Source: Strigamia acuminata (taxonomy: Eukaryota > Arthropoda > Chilopoda > Geophilomorpha > Linotaeniidae). From it: DNA of 64,000 bases. The notes below the pieces were generated by a model. It was not told the DNA's origin, did not search any database, and worked only from the letters and a program-made list of their open reading frames with translations. Positions 44,046-56,337 of this stretch are shown in pieces; positions within the stretch are counted from its first letter, which is position 1, and every line of letters starts with the position of its first letter. The DNA lies in NCBI GenBank assembly GCA_949358305.1, contig OX442318.1, forward strand, positions 10,212,517-10,276,516, in the 5' to 3' direction. The translations under genes and the position numbers were made by a program.

Positions 44046-45980
44046 CCTAATGCTAGTTATGACTAGCCTGTCCATCAATTATCTTACTTGTCGATTTAAG
44101 TGCTTGCAGACCCAAAGCCACTTGTTCTTTGTGAAATAATTTGTTTAAAATAAAATGTCGATTAATATCAGTTTAGTTTGCATTTCAAAGATTTGATTAA
44201 AATTATCTGTTTGTCTCACAAAATATTGAAATATTAGTCCTGATATTTTTCTAATTCTTCCAATTCTTCAATAAATGACTTTAAGATAGTGTCGACATCT
44301 TCCTTAGTCAACGTTGTGTCGTTGGCTGCTACTGTTAACTGCATGGTTTCGTTAAAACTTGTGATTCCAAATGCAATTCCTAGAAAAAAATAAGCAAAAG
44401 GACTAAATTATGTGCTGAAGTATTTTTTTAGACAGGTAAACATATCTACTATTAATTAAGAAGTTTTTGATTCAGTGAATAATTCTACTTACCTATAATA
44501 CTGCTGAGTGGTGGAAACACATTAACGTCCACAAATTTGCCAATGCTACTTGTACATTGATTTTGTTGCAGGGGGGCATTTGATATACTACAAGGGAAGT
44601 ATATTCCACTAAAAGTCAGTCTTGTACACCAAGCTGGAAGTCGATTTAGAACAAGGCTAGCAAGTAAATAAGTAAACAAAAAGAATGGTAATTCCTTCAA
44701 TTTGCTCGTAAACTTTTGCGTGCTTTTCAGTCTCTCTAAAGCAGTATTGTCGCTTAATGGAAGCGGGATGCTAAAACTGGAAAACCTATTCTTAAATCCA
44801 GGTTCTTTAGATCCACCTGGCAACGAAATTGGACAAGTGCTGTCGATGTTACACAATTGTGTTGAATTATCTTTGGAAAAATGCTTTCGTAAGGCACCGG
44901 CAACGCAAGAAAGCATAACATTGTTGATAGTTGCTCCCGTCGTTTTTGCCACTTTTTTAACTCTGGCTATGGAATATAATTTTAACTCTCGAACGAATCC
45001 CTTGCCTGTGTGCGGTTCTCGTCGTAAGAGATTTTGTGATTTTACCCCAATTGATGTGCAAAGAAATTTGGGAAAATAGAATAAAGTTCTCAGCAGTGTA
45101 GTGGTAGAAAATGGATTTCCAGCTTTCGACGACAAAAACTTGGTGAATTTTTCATCCAGAAAGCATAAACTCATCATTCGATTGAGGTTGACGCCATCGC
45201 TCAAACAATGATGGAATCTCGAGAATATCACATAGCGTGGTTCATTGTTAAAACAATCGTCCAATGGGAAAATCAACAGTAACCAAGGTGATCTTGTTAG
45301 GCATAATGGTTGATTCCAGAGTTGAGAGAATAAATCGTTGAGTTCACTTTGATTTTTTGGTGGTTTACAGTCGTAAAGCTGGACGTGGTCGTCGATGGAG
45401 AAATTCTTGTCCGGTGCCCAGAAGAAATAGCCACACTTCTCAGTGATATGTCTTCGAAGAACTGGATATTTGTATTGACCCTTGAACTTCACGTCGGTCC
45501 AGTTGTCCTTGACTAATCTTTTGATTTCTTCCAAGTTGATCGTGCCTTGAAAAGTCAGAAACGGATTTATAATAGTTTCTGCGTTATCGTTTAGAAGTAG
45601 GAAGTTTGTATCGAAGTTGGTGACGAGTGTGAACCACTGTTTGTGCCTTATGCTTAAACAGATCGTAAGGAGTTGTCTGTACACTTCGAATAAGCACAGG
45701 ATGGGAATATTGAGTACAGAAATAATTACTGCTAGTAGAAAATAAATAAGTGCCGATAGGAACTCTCCCATTTTCTCGAGTATTCCGTATGAATTTCTCA
45801 GTAGAATGTTTTTAAATGAGCCAAGTTCGTTCCTTAGATAAAATTGCATAATTGCTTATAATTAACTGAGATAAAATCAAATGTTGAGTCACAATGTTTG
45901 CTTTTTATGTAGGCAACAACAGGAGTTCTATTCAGTTACGCACATGGCAAGCATTTTTCCTAGCTTGGCATGCAACTTGG
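44046..45980. repeat. Segmental duplication, copy 1 (contains gene 6)
   Basis: From cctaatgctagtta to gcaacttgg the sequence is repeated at 46881-48813, offset about 2834 bp. It covers the whole gene plus about 190 bp beyond the stop and 210 bp upstream. Confidence 0.9.
44234..45771 (-). CDS. WS/DGAT-like acyltransferase, gene 6 (altered ND motif)
   Basis: Exon 1 is 45771-44493 (1279 nt) and exon 2 is 44379-44234 (146 nt), with a 113-bp intron (ATAG|GTAAGT donor, TTTCTAG| acceptor), 474 aa. The start at MGEFLSALIY is chosen over an upstream in-frame ATG because it aligns with all paralogues. It has SPW at 161-163 and HHCLSDG at 187-193. The family ND motif reads N283-N284 (ATINNV), where gene 7 and the others have ND. 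Mutation of the ND motif is reported to impair bacterial WS/DGAT, so activity may be reduced or changed. The C-terminus (IAFGITSFNE...EELEKYQD) is short. Subfamily distinct from genes 1-5. Confidence 0.9.
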
Positions 45981-46880
45981 CCTCTAGATAAAAGATGATA
46001 TCGTCGATTTTGTTTTGTTTGGTAGCATGAATTTCTTTAAAAATGTTATCCTTTGGTTACAAGGTTGAAAATAATAAAATATGTTGTAAATATTTATAAC
46101 ACTTTGAAATGTTGTTGGAAGGGATTCACACTCGATAGTTGAAGTTAAAAGCGTTTTATTCGCATCGCACACAAATCGCGACCTGCACGTGTTGCTGGTC
46201 CAAATTGGAAGTGCCATTACACGTGTTAGGTTCGCGAGATTACAATACAACTCCTCCTGGTGGTGGAGACCCTCATTCGGGATTTTGAATACATTTGGCC
46301 AGGTGACACAAAATAACAACAAAACAGTGTCTAGTTTCTAGTGCAGTCTGTTGCGGGTGTTGTAATCAAATTGTAATAATGTTAGTTCAAATTTGAGTTG
46401 CTGTGTGATTAATATTTTTTTATTGATTCTTGCACTCGAGTGATTGTCACAATTAAGTCAGCACTCATCTAGCAGGGTAGGCTCGAGATCCAATAGGTCT
46501 TATCCCATTTTTTTGTCTGCCCCGTTGTATGGCTTTTATTAGAGAAGTTCTTTCGGGCGCTAGATAGGAACGGCTGTCGCCTAGAAAGCTGAAACGTAAT
46601 CCCTTTTTTTTCTGACGTCATGGAGGCGGAGCTTAGTTTCACGTTGAGCGCGTAGGCTTTGTTGGTTGCAACATGTAATGGCTGGTCCAGTCGTCGTTGA
46701 AAAACGTGTAAAAACAACGACAATGGGTGGCCGGAGCTAATTCTTCAAGTTGCCGTTCCCGACTAACGCCTGGCAGAACTTCTGTATTGTTTCTATACCT
46801 AGCAGACTAATAGTCTTAATGCTGATTTATAGTAGTCCCAAAAGGGTTGACAATGTACATATCTATCTAATGGCAATTGA
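45981..46880. other. Spacer between genes 6 and 7
   Basis: No supported gene. The part at about 46330-46480 ('gtgattgtcacaattaagtc', 'agcactcat') resembles 18660-18820, so it belongs to another dispersed repeat. Confidence 0.5.
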
Positions 46881-48813
46881 CCTAATGCTAGTTACGACTA
46901 GCCTGTCCATCAATTATCTTACTTGTCGATTTAAGTGCTTGCAGACCCAAAACCACTTGTTCTTTGTGAAATAATTTGTTTAAAATAAAATGTAGATCAA
47001 TATCAGGTTAGTTTGCATTTTAAAGATTTGATTAAAATTATGCATGTCCCTCACGAAATATTGAAATATTAGTTCTGATATTTTTCTAATTCTTCCAATT
47101 CTTCAACAAATGACTTTAAGATAGTGTCGACATCTTCCTTAGTCAACGTTGTGTCGTTGGCTGCTACTGTTAACTGCATGGTTTCGTTAAAAGTTGATAT
47201 TGCAAATGCAATTCCTAGAAAAAATAAGCAAAAGGACTAAATTATGTGCTGAAGTATATTTTTAAACAGGTAAACATATCTACTATTCATTAAGAAGTTA
47301 TTGATTCTATGAATAATTCTACCTACCTACAATACTGCTGAGTGGTGGAAACACATTAACGTTCAGAAATTTGCCAAGGTTACTGGTACATTGATTTTGT
47401 TGCATGGGACCATTTGATATACTACAAGTGAAGTACATTTCACCAAAGGCTTGTCTTGTACACCAAGCTGGAACTCGATTTAGAATAAGGTTACCAAGTA
47501 AATAACTAAACAAAAAGAATGGTAATTCTTTCAATTTGCTCGTAAACTTTTGCGTGCTTTTCAGTCTCTCTAAAGCAGTATTGTCGCTTATTGCAAGCGG
47601 GATGACAAAACTGGAAAACCAATTTTTAAATCCAGGTTCTTTCGATCCACCTGGCAACAAAATTGGACAAGTGGTGTCGATGTTACACAATGGGGTTGAA
47701 TTATCTTTGGAAAAATGTTTTCGTAAGGCACCAGCAACAGAAGAAAGCATTACATCGTTGATAGTTGCTCCAATTGTCTTTGCCACTTTTTTAACTCTGG
47801 CTATGGAATATAATTTTAACGGTCGAACGAATCCCTTGCCTGTGTGTGGTTCTCGTAGTAAAAGATTTTGTGATTTTACCCCATTTGATTCGCTCATAAA
47901 TTTGGGAAAATAGAATAAAGTTCTTAGCAGTGTAGTGGTAGAAAATGGATTTCCAAGTTTTGACGACAAAAACATGGGTAATGTTTCATCCAAGAGGCAT
48001 AAATTCATCATTCGATTGAGGTTGACGCCATCGCCCAAACAATGATGGAATCTCGAGAATATCACATAGCATGGTTCATTGTTAAAACAATCGTCCAATG
48101 GGAAAATCAATATTAACCAAGGTGATCTTGTTAGGCATAATGGTTGATTCCAAAGTTGAGAGAATAAATCGTTGAGTTCACTTTGATTTTTTGGTGGTTT
48201 ACAGTTGTAAAGCTGGACGTGGTCGTCGATGGAGAAATTCTTGTCCGGTGCCCAGAAGAAATAGCTACACTCCTCAATGAAATGGCTTCGAAGAAGGGGA
48301 TATTTGTATTGACCCTTGAGCTTTACGTCGGTCCATTTGTCCTTGAATAATCTTTTGATTTCCTCCAAGTTGATCGTACCTTGTATAATCACAAACGGAT
48401 TTATAATAGTTTCTGCGTTATCGTTTAGAAGTAGGAAGTTTGTATCGAAGTTGTTGACGAGTGTGAACCACTGTTTGTGTTTTATGCTTAAATAGATTGT
48501 AAGGAGTTGTCTGTACACTTCGAATAAGCACAGGATGGGAATACTGAGTACAAAAATAATTATTGCTCGTAGAAAATAATTAAGTGCCAATAGGAACTCT
48601 CCCATTTTCTCGAGTATTCCGTATGAACTGCTCAGTAGAATGTTTTTAAATGAGCCAAGTTCGTTCCTTGGGTAAAGTTGCCTAATTCTTATAATTAACT
48701 AAGATAAAATCAAATTTTGAGTCACAATGTTTGCTTTTAATGTAGGCAACAACAGGAGTTCTATTCAGTCACGCACATGGCAAGCATTTTTCCTAGCTTG
48801 GCGCGCAACTTGG
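46881..48813. repeat. Segmental duplication, copy 2 (contains gene 7)
   Basis: Partner of 44046-45980. Confidence 0.9.
47069..48605 (-). CDS. WS/DGAT-like acyltransferase, gene 7
   Basis: Exon 1 is 48605-47327 (1279 nt) and exon 2 is 47214-47069 (146 nt), with a 112-bp intron (GTAG|GTAGGT donor), 474 aa. It begins MGEFLLALNYFLRAIIIF. It has SPW at 161-163, HHCLGDG at 187-193 and ATINDVM near 281. It is the close tandem duplicate of gene 6 and keeps the ND motif that gene 6 has lost. The leader 'acggaatactcgagaaa' before ATG is shared with gene 6 but not with genes 1-5, so regulation may differ between subfamilies. Predicted active membrane acyltransferase, substrate unknown. Confidence 0.92.
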
Positions 48814-51512
48814 TCTTTTATATGTAGGTAAACTTACGATGTTTTTTCCCGCCTCTATAAATTTTCCTACATATGGTTTCTGAAAAGACGCATTGAAAAA
48901 GTGTTTATAACTATTTAAGACTTATTTTCTAAAAAGTTAATTTAAATTTGAGTAAAGATAATTGTTATGATCATATGTAAACGTTTTATTTATTCTCTGA
49001 CTGGAGAATAAATATCAGATATTACAGTTGATAAAATACAAAGAATTTGTTGTTCTTCGAATCGTTTTGCTGGATTGCGAGTGATCGGTAATCAACGAAA
49101 GAAAAATGTATCTATTTTAATGATAATGTCAAAATCCATGAAATTCTTCTTCATTTTTTGAGTCATTTCTTATAGACATTTGTAGTCATCAGTTTGTTCA
49201 ACGAATAACTGTGATAACATCCAATAATAATAGGGAATAATGTTTTATTACAACAATTATGTAAATTGGTATTGAGTGAATTGTAGTGAACAGGGGCGGA
49301 TCTAACTTTTCGGGGGCCCGGGGCTTGAGGTTTTCCCGGGGCCCCTTTCTCAAAATTTTTAATAGCGACCCTTCTTCCTTTTTTCTTTCTTAGCGACCAT
49401 CACGGGGGGTCGCATCTACTGGTTGAGTGTCCGGGCGGGCTTCGTGGCTTTGTCATGACAACATTACGAGATCGAAACATAGCTAAATACTACGAAAAAT
49501 ACAATCAAAAGGTTAGCGAGTAGTAATTTTGGCGGGGACAGTCAACGATGATCCACAATCATCACGGGAGGGTTTGACACCTCCATCCGCCTTAGAGCTG
49601 TATTGGTGGATTTGATCGCACTCTGATTAACAACCGAAATTTGTTGGATGGGTTTGTCTTCCCTTATTGTCGTGATTTTGGCCTCTATCCGCCTTCAGAG
49701 GCATAACGGTCGAATCAATCGTGCTGATCGAAGATCGGTGTTTATTGCTTGGGTTTACTTTCCGCATCTGCCTGTATATGTATATGCGGTATATTGACAA
49801 AAACATACAAAAAGCAACTATCTGGTGAAAATCCAGACCTTATATATATATTTGGAGAAAAATAGGGATTAGCGGCAGCCAATCGGACACCAGAATCCAT
49901 GGATCCGCAGGTCACTTTAGGGATTAGCGAATCTGGACCTTGCAGAAGACTAGGTCCAAAAGAGTCCATTTGTCACCTTATCATCACAAAGTGGAGTTTT
50001 ATTCTTTTTTTGTTCAATATTGATTCATTTGAATCAATATTCAAATAGTAGTCATTTATTTATAACTAATAAAGTATATGTAATATTCAAGAAAACGAGA
50101 CATCTGTCTACTTCAACTGCTAGCTAACAACTGACTTTATTCACAATCTTTGTTGATAACCTCGTCCTCAACGATCTTGAATGCCATTCCCTCTGGTGGC
50201 CATTCTCAAAATACTACAGTATATTTTATTCTTTGCACTGAAATATTATTTACACATTAGTAGTGTTTAAATCAAATCTCGCGCACTTTCGGACTATTGG
50301 TGCCATTTGGTGCCGAAATTGGAACTATTATGGTTTTATAACCGTCATAAGTTCCAAAGAAAACAGCAATTGTGATTTATTTAAACTTAAGAAATAGTTC
50401 TTCAATTTTATAAATATTGCATCTGTGAGTCACCACTTGAACAAACTTAGGAAACCTGTGTGGAAACTGGTGTTTCTAAAATTAACTAAAAGGATTAAGT
50501 GTTTTGACCGTCTGGGGCGCAGGTGTCACCAATGTGCACCTGTGACCCCAATAATGTAAATTTCCGAGTATTTCGGATTAGTTTTATTGAATTAAGTATT
50601 AAGTATTCTTTGTAAATGACCTAGAATAAATTACTTCTTAAATATAAACCATCGAGTGTGCATGTTTTTGCGATCGATGATTTCATCGCAATCGATCAGT
50701 TAGCACAAGTGATCGAGTTCGGGTATGGGTATGGGTAGGGTGTGGGGATGCCCCGGGTACGGGTACAGAATTAATTGGAGACGGGTAACAGGCGGGTAAA
50801 AGGTACGGTTTTTACGCCAATGCACATCTCTGCTCTAAAGTTAGTTTACATCCAGAACGTAAGAATCCATATAAGTTTTTATTATTCCAATTGCAAATTC
50901 GAGTTGCTACCGCAACAACCTGATCTGATTCCATCGGTTGAGGCAAGTGTGTCTGGGTGGTTGCTTGTTGTGGGGATGCAGAAGGCTAATTCACAGGCAG
51001 TAAAAAAAACATCGCTCCCTTCCGCCTAGAAACGTTTTTGGATCCGCCCATGGGCAGCCCAGCGTCTGGCAAACATACAATGATCATTATCTGATGCAAG
51101 AATCTGATTTGTTATAGTCAGATAAGATACATTTGAAGTTTTTTTTTTTTTTATGGTCTTTGATTTGTGTTTACGAAGGAAATTAAGTGTTCTATGCATA
51201 AAAAATAACCCTAAAACACGCTGAACTTCCGGTGGTGCAGCAAAATTAAAAGAACCTAATAAGATCTTACTGAACCGAACTAAGCAAAAGGTGTTTTGTA
51301 TTATAAATTGAGTCATTGGTTATGGTTTTCCAAACTTTGTTGTTTTGTTAATAATCTCAGTTAGGATCAGGAGAGAAGAATACATTTTTCAGTGCAATTT
51401 AAAAGGTTTTGTTGTAGTGTTTTCCAGCTTGAGCACAATAGGAATAATGAATTCATTTATTTGAAAGAAGAAATGTTTTTTTTTTTTCTTTTTTTTTTTT
51501 GCAGTTTTAATA
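48814..51512. other. Gene-free stretch upstream of gene 7
   Basis: No supported gene in 2.7 kb. At 49294 a 'ggggcggatctaac' word followed by a GC-rich run resembles the 'ggggcggatccaag' words at 24590, 35715 and 42516. A 'cgggtatgggtatggg' low-complexity stretch lies at 50718-50765. A poly-T run at 51475-51502 lies just beyond the stop of gene 8. Confidence 0.5.
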
Positions 51513-54500
51513 TCATTTAAGATTCATCATAGAATTTTCTAATTCTTCAAATTCTTCAACAGCCGATTCGAGGATTTCATCCACATCTTTCTTTTCAGCT
51601 ATTGCCTGGTCAGCTGACACTACAAGCTGCATATTTCCATTGAAGCTCGAAATTACAAATGCTAAACCTTGAAAAGAAAAAAAAGCATATAATTATTATG
51701 AGGCCTTTTAAGCCGCGATAGGTGGGATCTCCATCATTTTAGCGACGCTCATTTTAGCGAAAAAGTCCCATTTTAGCGAACATGTCATTTTCGCGACACA
51801 AAAACCTAGGTTTAATTCCTAAGAAGGGCTAACATTTATTTGGGGCAGCCCCCCCCTTTACCCCCCCGCGAACCTAACCTTACTGGTTTTTTGATGAAAA
51901 CCACTTTTTTATCGTGTAGCGTCGCTAAAACCTTGGTTTTTGTGTCGCTAAAATGACATGTTCGCTAAAATGACGCTAACCGGATAGGTGGCATGACTTT
52001 CTTGAGGACTTCGTATTGGAAGTCTGTTCATTTTGTCATTGATTATTTCATCGCCTAGTTTTTTTTGGCTGTTTTAAATTTATTTTCCAGGTGGCATAAA
52101 AATCCACTGAGATTCAATGACATCAATCTTGACTCGGTCTCTCGTCTTACTCTCACAACAGTATTAAAAGATAGATCGGACAAACTTAAAACAGCTAAAC
52201 AAAAGGGAAGTTTTTTGTCCACGACTGTACATTGAGTAGCGGTATGTGGACGCAGAATTAAAAATTAAATTTAGTCGCAGTAGATTGAGTTGCTCAGGGC
52301 CGCTGCGTCGATGATCAGCGCCTTTGTGCAGGGTAGTATTTTGGCGCCCCTATCGGTGAGAGGCGGTTTTGTGCAAGGTAGTGTTTCGGCCTCCCCGTGG
52401 GTTGGAGACGTCTTTGTTCAGGCAGGGCTGGACTGGGAACAAATTTAGTATTGGAAAATCTGGATAGGTCGGGCCATCGGAACAAATTTTTACCGAGAAA
52501 TCTGGATAGATCATGTGATGTATACTCTTTCCACACTCAAGAGAAGCCCTGGAATCTTGGCTTCCTTTGGCCTGGTCTGATTACTCAGAACTGTAGTTGA
52601 ACTTCTGCTATGAGGAAAAGTAGTTCCCTATAATTTTTAGTCTTTTTCTGCCGAATAATGATTGAAATGATGTACATTTAATGTTACTCTAGAATAAAAA
52701 GTTATTTCCGTTTTAAAAATAAAGTTTTATGTTCTTTTTATTTTAAAATGCATGTCTGTTAAGTTGATCGCTTGCTTTGTCAGGCCAGAAAATCTATTAC
52801 AATGTCTGTGTTTCTATTTATATCTGTGTATCTGTATAATGCAATTCTGTTGTTTTGGGTCTTTTTTTATGTATCACTACACAAGTGAAATGGCTCGGCC
52901 AATGAGAGCCAAGATTCCAGTGCTCCTCTTCAGTGTGGAAAGAGTATAATAGCGTGATAACACGCATAATGACTAACACCCTCTAGGGGCTTTAATTGTA
53001 AATAGATAATATGTAAATATGCCTGACCTTGGAGTAACTAAGATCACTCACTCAAGGATCGGCCACGGCAAAAGGAAAATAAATTAACAGCGTTACAGGC
53101 CACCAGGAAATTCCCGGTATCCCGCCGGGCCAGTCCAGGTCGTACTTCGGCGCCTCTATTTTGCCTGAAGAGGTCCCTCTTGGTGCGAAATACGACCTGA
53201 ACACCTTCCATCGGCGACCCTGGAGTACTTACAGCTCACGCTTTATATATTTACATACCTACAGTGCCATCGTGTGGAGGAAATACGTTATACGCTAAAA
53301 CTTCTTCTTCGTGAGCATTGAAGCAGCGACTCTGTTGCAAGGGCACGTTAGTTATGTAACAAGTTGAGTCGGCTAAATGAAAAATAAGGCGAGTAATACG
53401 AGCAGGAAGTCGATTTAAAACCAACTTCATTAATAAATAATGGAAGTAATAGAACGACGAATTCTTAGATTTGCTCGTGATTTGCCGCGTACTTTCCAAT
53501 CGCTGTACCGCAGAATGTTCACTCAATGCAAGCGGAAGCACAAAAGCCGAGAAATTATTCTTGAAACCAACTTCTTCGGCATTACTTTGCATTGAAATCG
53601 GACTTGTACAATGAAAATGACTTGCCGGTGTTGCATTGCGCTTCGAAAAATATCTTTTTAAGGCTCCAGCTATGCACGATACCATCACATCATTGATAGT
53701 TGCTCCACTTGCTTTCGCCACTTTCTTTACTCGGGGTAAAGATGACAACGTCAACGGTCTAACAAACCTCTTCGCTACTTGTGCCGGACCGTGTAAAACA
53801 TTGTTGTCTTTGGTACTCCAACGATCCACAAGGTACTTTGGGTAGTGCAGCGAACCAGCGAGAAAAGCCGAGGGAGAAAAACTTTGTTCAGCTTTTGGTG
53901 GCAAATACTTGACGCATTTTTCATCCAGGAAACAATGGTTTATCAATCGAGTGAGGTTGTAACCGTCGCCAAGGCAGTGGTGGAACCTTAGGAAAATCAC
54001 ATAGCGTGCTTCGTTGCCGAAGGATTGGTCCAGGGGTACAAGTAGTATCAACCACGGTGATTTGGTTTCGGATAACGGTTCGCTGCAAATTTGGGAACAT
54101 ACGTCGTCAAGTTCGTTCTGGTTTTTGGGCGGTTTGCAGTCGTAGAGTCGAACGTGGTCGTCAATCGAGAAATTCTTGTCCAGTAGCCAGTAGAAGTATC
54201 CGCAAGAATCAGTCATGTGTTGTCGTAGTCGAAGATGTTTAAATTGGTCTTTGTCCTTAACGTTGGTCCACTTGCGTTTGACTGTGTTTTTGATTTCTTC
54301 TAAGTCAAACGTGCCTCGGAAAATCAAAAAGAAAGTTGACACTAAATGCGGATTAGAATCTCGGAGTAGAAAGACGGTATCGAAATTGTCGACGAATTTG
54401 ATCCACTGTTTGTGTTTCGTGGATAAATACATCGCCAGTGATTGTTTAAATAGTTGGAATATGCACAGAATGGGTGCTAGCACTATACAAGCAATTCCAG

Positions 54501-54540
54501 ACAACTGAAAGATAATCAATTCAAATAGAAACTTGCCCAT
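51513..54540 (-). CDS. WS/DGAT-like acyltransferase, gene 8
   Basis: Exon 1 is 54540-53259 (1282 nt) and exon 2 is 51667-51513 (155 nt), phase 1, 478 aa. The donor is GTAG|GTATGTAA. The start at MGKFLFELII aligns with the paralogues; the frame is open for 38 more codons upstream, so a longer protein is possible but unlikely. It has a hydrophobic anchor, SPW at 161-163, HHCLGDG at 187-193 and ATINDVM near 280. Exon 2 starts LAFVISSFNG and ends ENSMMNLK. The coding region is less AT-biased than its neighbours. The 1591-bp intron holds two short elements. All motifs are intact. Confidence 0.9.
51726..51982. mobile_element. CATTTTAGCGA element, bounded by a paralogous empty site
   Basis: A 257-bp insert is flanked by the direct repeat GATAGGTGG (51717-51725, 51983-51991). 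The matching intron of gene 9 (about 63737-63748) lacks it. Several CATTTTAGCGA words at the left are mirrored by TCGCTAAAATG at the right. The 8-9 bp duplication fits hAT or Mutator-type elements. Confidence 0.85.
52521..52948. mobile_element. Inverted-repeat element in gene 8 intron (tatactctttcc ends)
   Basis: The ends TATACTCTTTCCACACT and AGTGTGGAAAGAGTATA are inverted. Further inner matches include 'ggaatcttgg' and 'ccaagattcc'. The word 'ggctcggccaatg' links it to 11864-12287. Confidence 0.85.
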
Positions 54541-54872
54541 GTTGTGAGTCAATGAGTTCTGTATAGTTTTCATCATCTGTAGCAGTATATATTTCTTGGA
54601 GTATGCAATGAATACAAGTAATAAATGTAAATGATGCTTATTGGAACATGCCACTTGCCATTGCCTTTTGATCTCTTTACTATCTAACTATGAATCAGCA
54701 AAGGAGTGAATGACTAGTTTGAGAGTTTAATAGAATTTGAAATGATTGCCAGCTGGAGTCTATGCGTTGATTCAACTTACTGGATCATACCACTCACGTA
54801 ATGTCTGATTAAATTTCCAGACCGATTCAATAATATTTGTTTAAAATATCAACAATAGATTATAAAACAGGT

Positions 54873-55331
54873 GTTCAAAAAGTCTATGGATTTTTTGTTT
54901 ATTCTTTCCCAGGATAGTGAGCTTATATTTAGAGTCAATAATAGAGCATTTTTATGTTATTAACCTTTATTATAATGCTTTTATGCAATTTGAAAGATTT
55001 GGCAATTGTTTCATCAACAATGCCAAACAACAAAGAATTCATTGTTGATGAAGTGATAAAAATATGAAAAATGAAAGCTGGAAGACTTACTAATCATGAA
55101 ATTGCTATGCTAAATGATAAATATAAATATAAATAAACATAAATAAAATATAAATTTCTGATTTCTGAATCAGGAAACACTTTATGAGTTTTTGCTTCCG
55201 GTTGGGCAACGAATTAGAGGATAACTAATAGATACTTCAGCAGGATAATGCCACTATTCACAATTAAAATTCAACAAGAGAAAAAATAATGCATCTATTG
55301 GAATGGCCAGCCTAAAATCCTTACTAAAACG
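54873..55331 (+). pseudogene. Decayed Tc1/mariner transposase fragment
   Basis: Near 55020 a short frame (MPNNKEFIVDEVIK, then a stop, then AGRLTNHEIAMLN) resembles the N-terminal helix-turn-helix. Near 55237 the plus strand reads LQQDNATIHN, a stop, then TREKIMHLLEWPA. This matches the second-Asp region of mariner-type transposases. The left end 'aggtgttcaaaaagtctatgg' looks like a mariner terminus. Stops, and the loss of the middle and the end, make it dead. Confidence 0.75.
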
Positions 55332-55590
55332 TTGGTAGCTAGGTTAAGACAGCGTCTATTCGTGAAATCTGTATTTATGTGGGTGCAGGATTCAATTCGG
55401 GCGCCGTGCAAAATGGCGAACGTTGATACTTCGAATTAAGACCAAAATATCGCTCTTCACTAGGGAAAATGTCGTCATATGCTAGGCGTACTTACGAAGA
55501 GTATGTTTCTTCTCCTGAACACGCGCAAACGTTGGGTGAACGCGCAAACAGGTACCAAACCGCAGACAACGTCGTCGAACCGTCGATAAT
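55332..55590. repeat. Interspersed repeat, copy B, left part
   Basis: It matches copy A (2742 back to about 2494) in inverted orientation. It is interrupted here by copia 2 and continues at 62788-63458. Confidence 0.8.
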
Positions 55591-56127
55591 TGTAGGCAGA
55601 GAATGCGCAAAATATCGGTGTAAACCGATTGAAAGCGTGAATTGGCGCTGTGCGACCCGCACAGACGTTAACGATACGACGCGTATCGTTTCGGAAATGC
55701 GCGCGGCCTAATGCCGCTTATATGCGCTAGCAAGAAGCACTAAAGGTGCTTTAAATCAAACACAATGAGTAAAACAATAAAAACGGTTTAATTAAATAGT
55801 AATACATTACAAATAGGTATCCAAACAGGTGGGAAAGCAGCTAAGTCATACACGGCTGTGTATGACGCCATCTTGGATGAAAAAGCAATGGGTAGTGGCA
55901 CCTAGTGCCGGGAATTTACATTAAGTTTTAAACAAATCATTTGATAATAGGACAAATCCTAGCATAAAGTGATAAAAGTATGGAATTACATACGGGACAG
56001 CGCAAAACGAATGGTAACATCGAAATCAATTAAATAATAACAAAGATGCGCTGTATACCTAAACACAAAGGGAAAACTAGGAAATAACAAATGTATTCAT
56101 CGATACAAAATGGTCTTTTGACCAACA
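55591..56127 (-). repeat. Copia 2 3' LTR
   Basis: 537 bp, TGTTGG...CCTACA on the minus strand. It matches 62251-62787 base for base on inspection. Confidence 0.97.
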
Positions 56128-56337
56128 AATCCCCTCTTCGATGGAAATATTTATCAGGGGACAAGATGAACGTAAACTGGAATTACAGTTGATAATCGTT
56201 GAGAAAAAAAAGATGATAAAGTCGAACCATCGGGCCGGGTACTGTCGTGGTTATCACTTAACTAAGCTCGGTATTCCCACAGAAACCCGATGATCCTCGA
56301 AGTCGGGTGAAAAGAAACTAGGAATGTCACGATAAGT

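Noticed and set aside
45772-45849. Upstream in-frame ATG giving gene 6 a 26-residue N-terminal extension
   Set aside because: The paralogues start at the MGEFL-type Met, and gene 7 lacks the extension.
55469-55711. 80-codon plus-strand frame
   Set aside because: It crosses from the dispersed repeat into the copia 2 LTR, so it cannot be an old gene.
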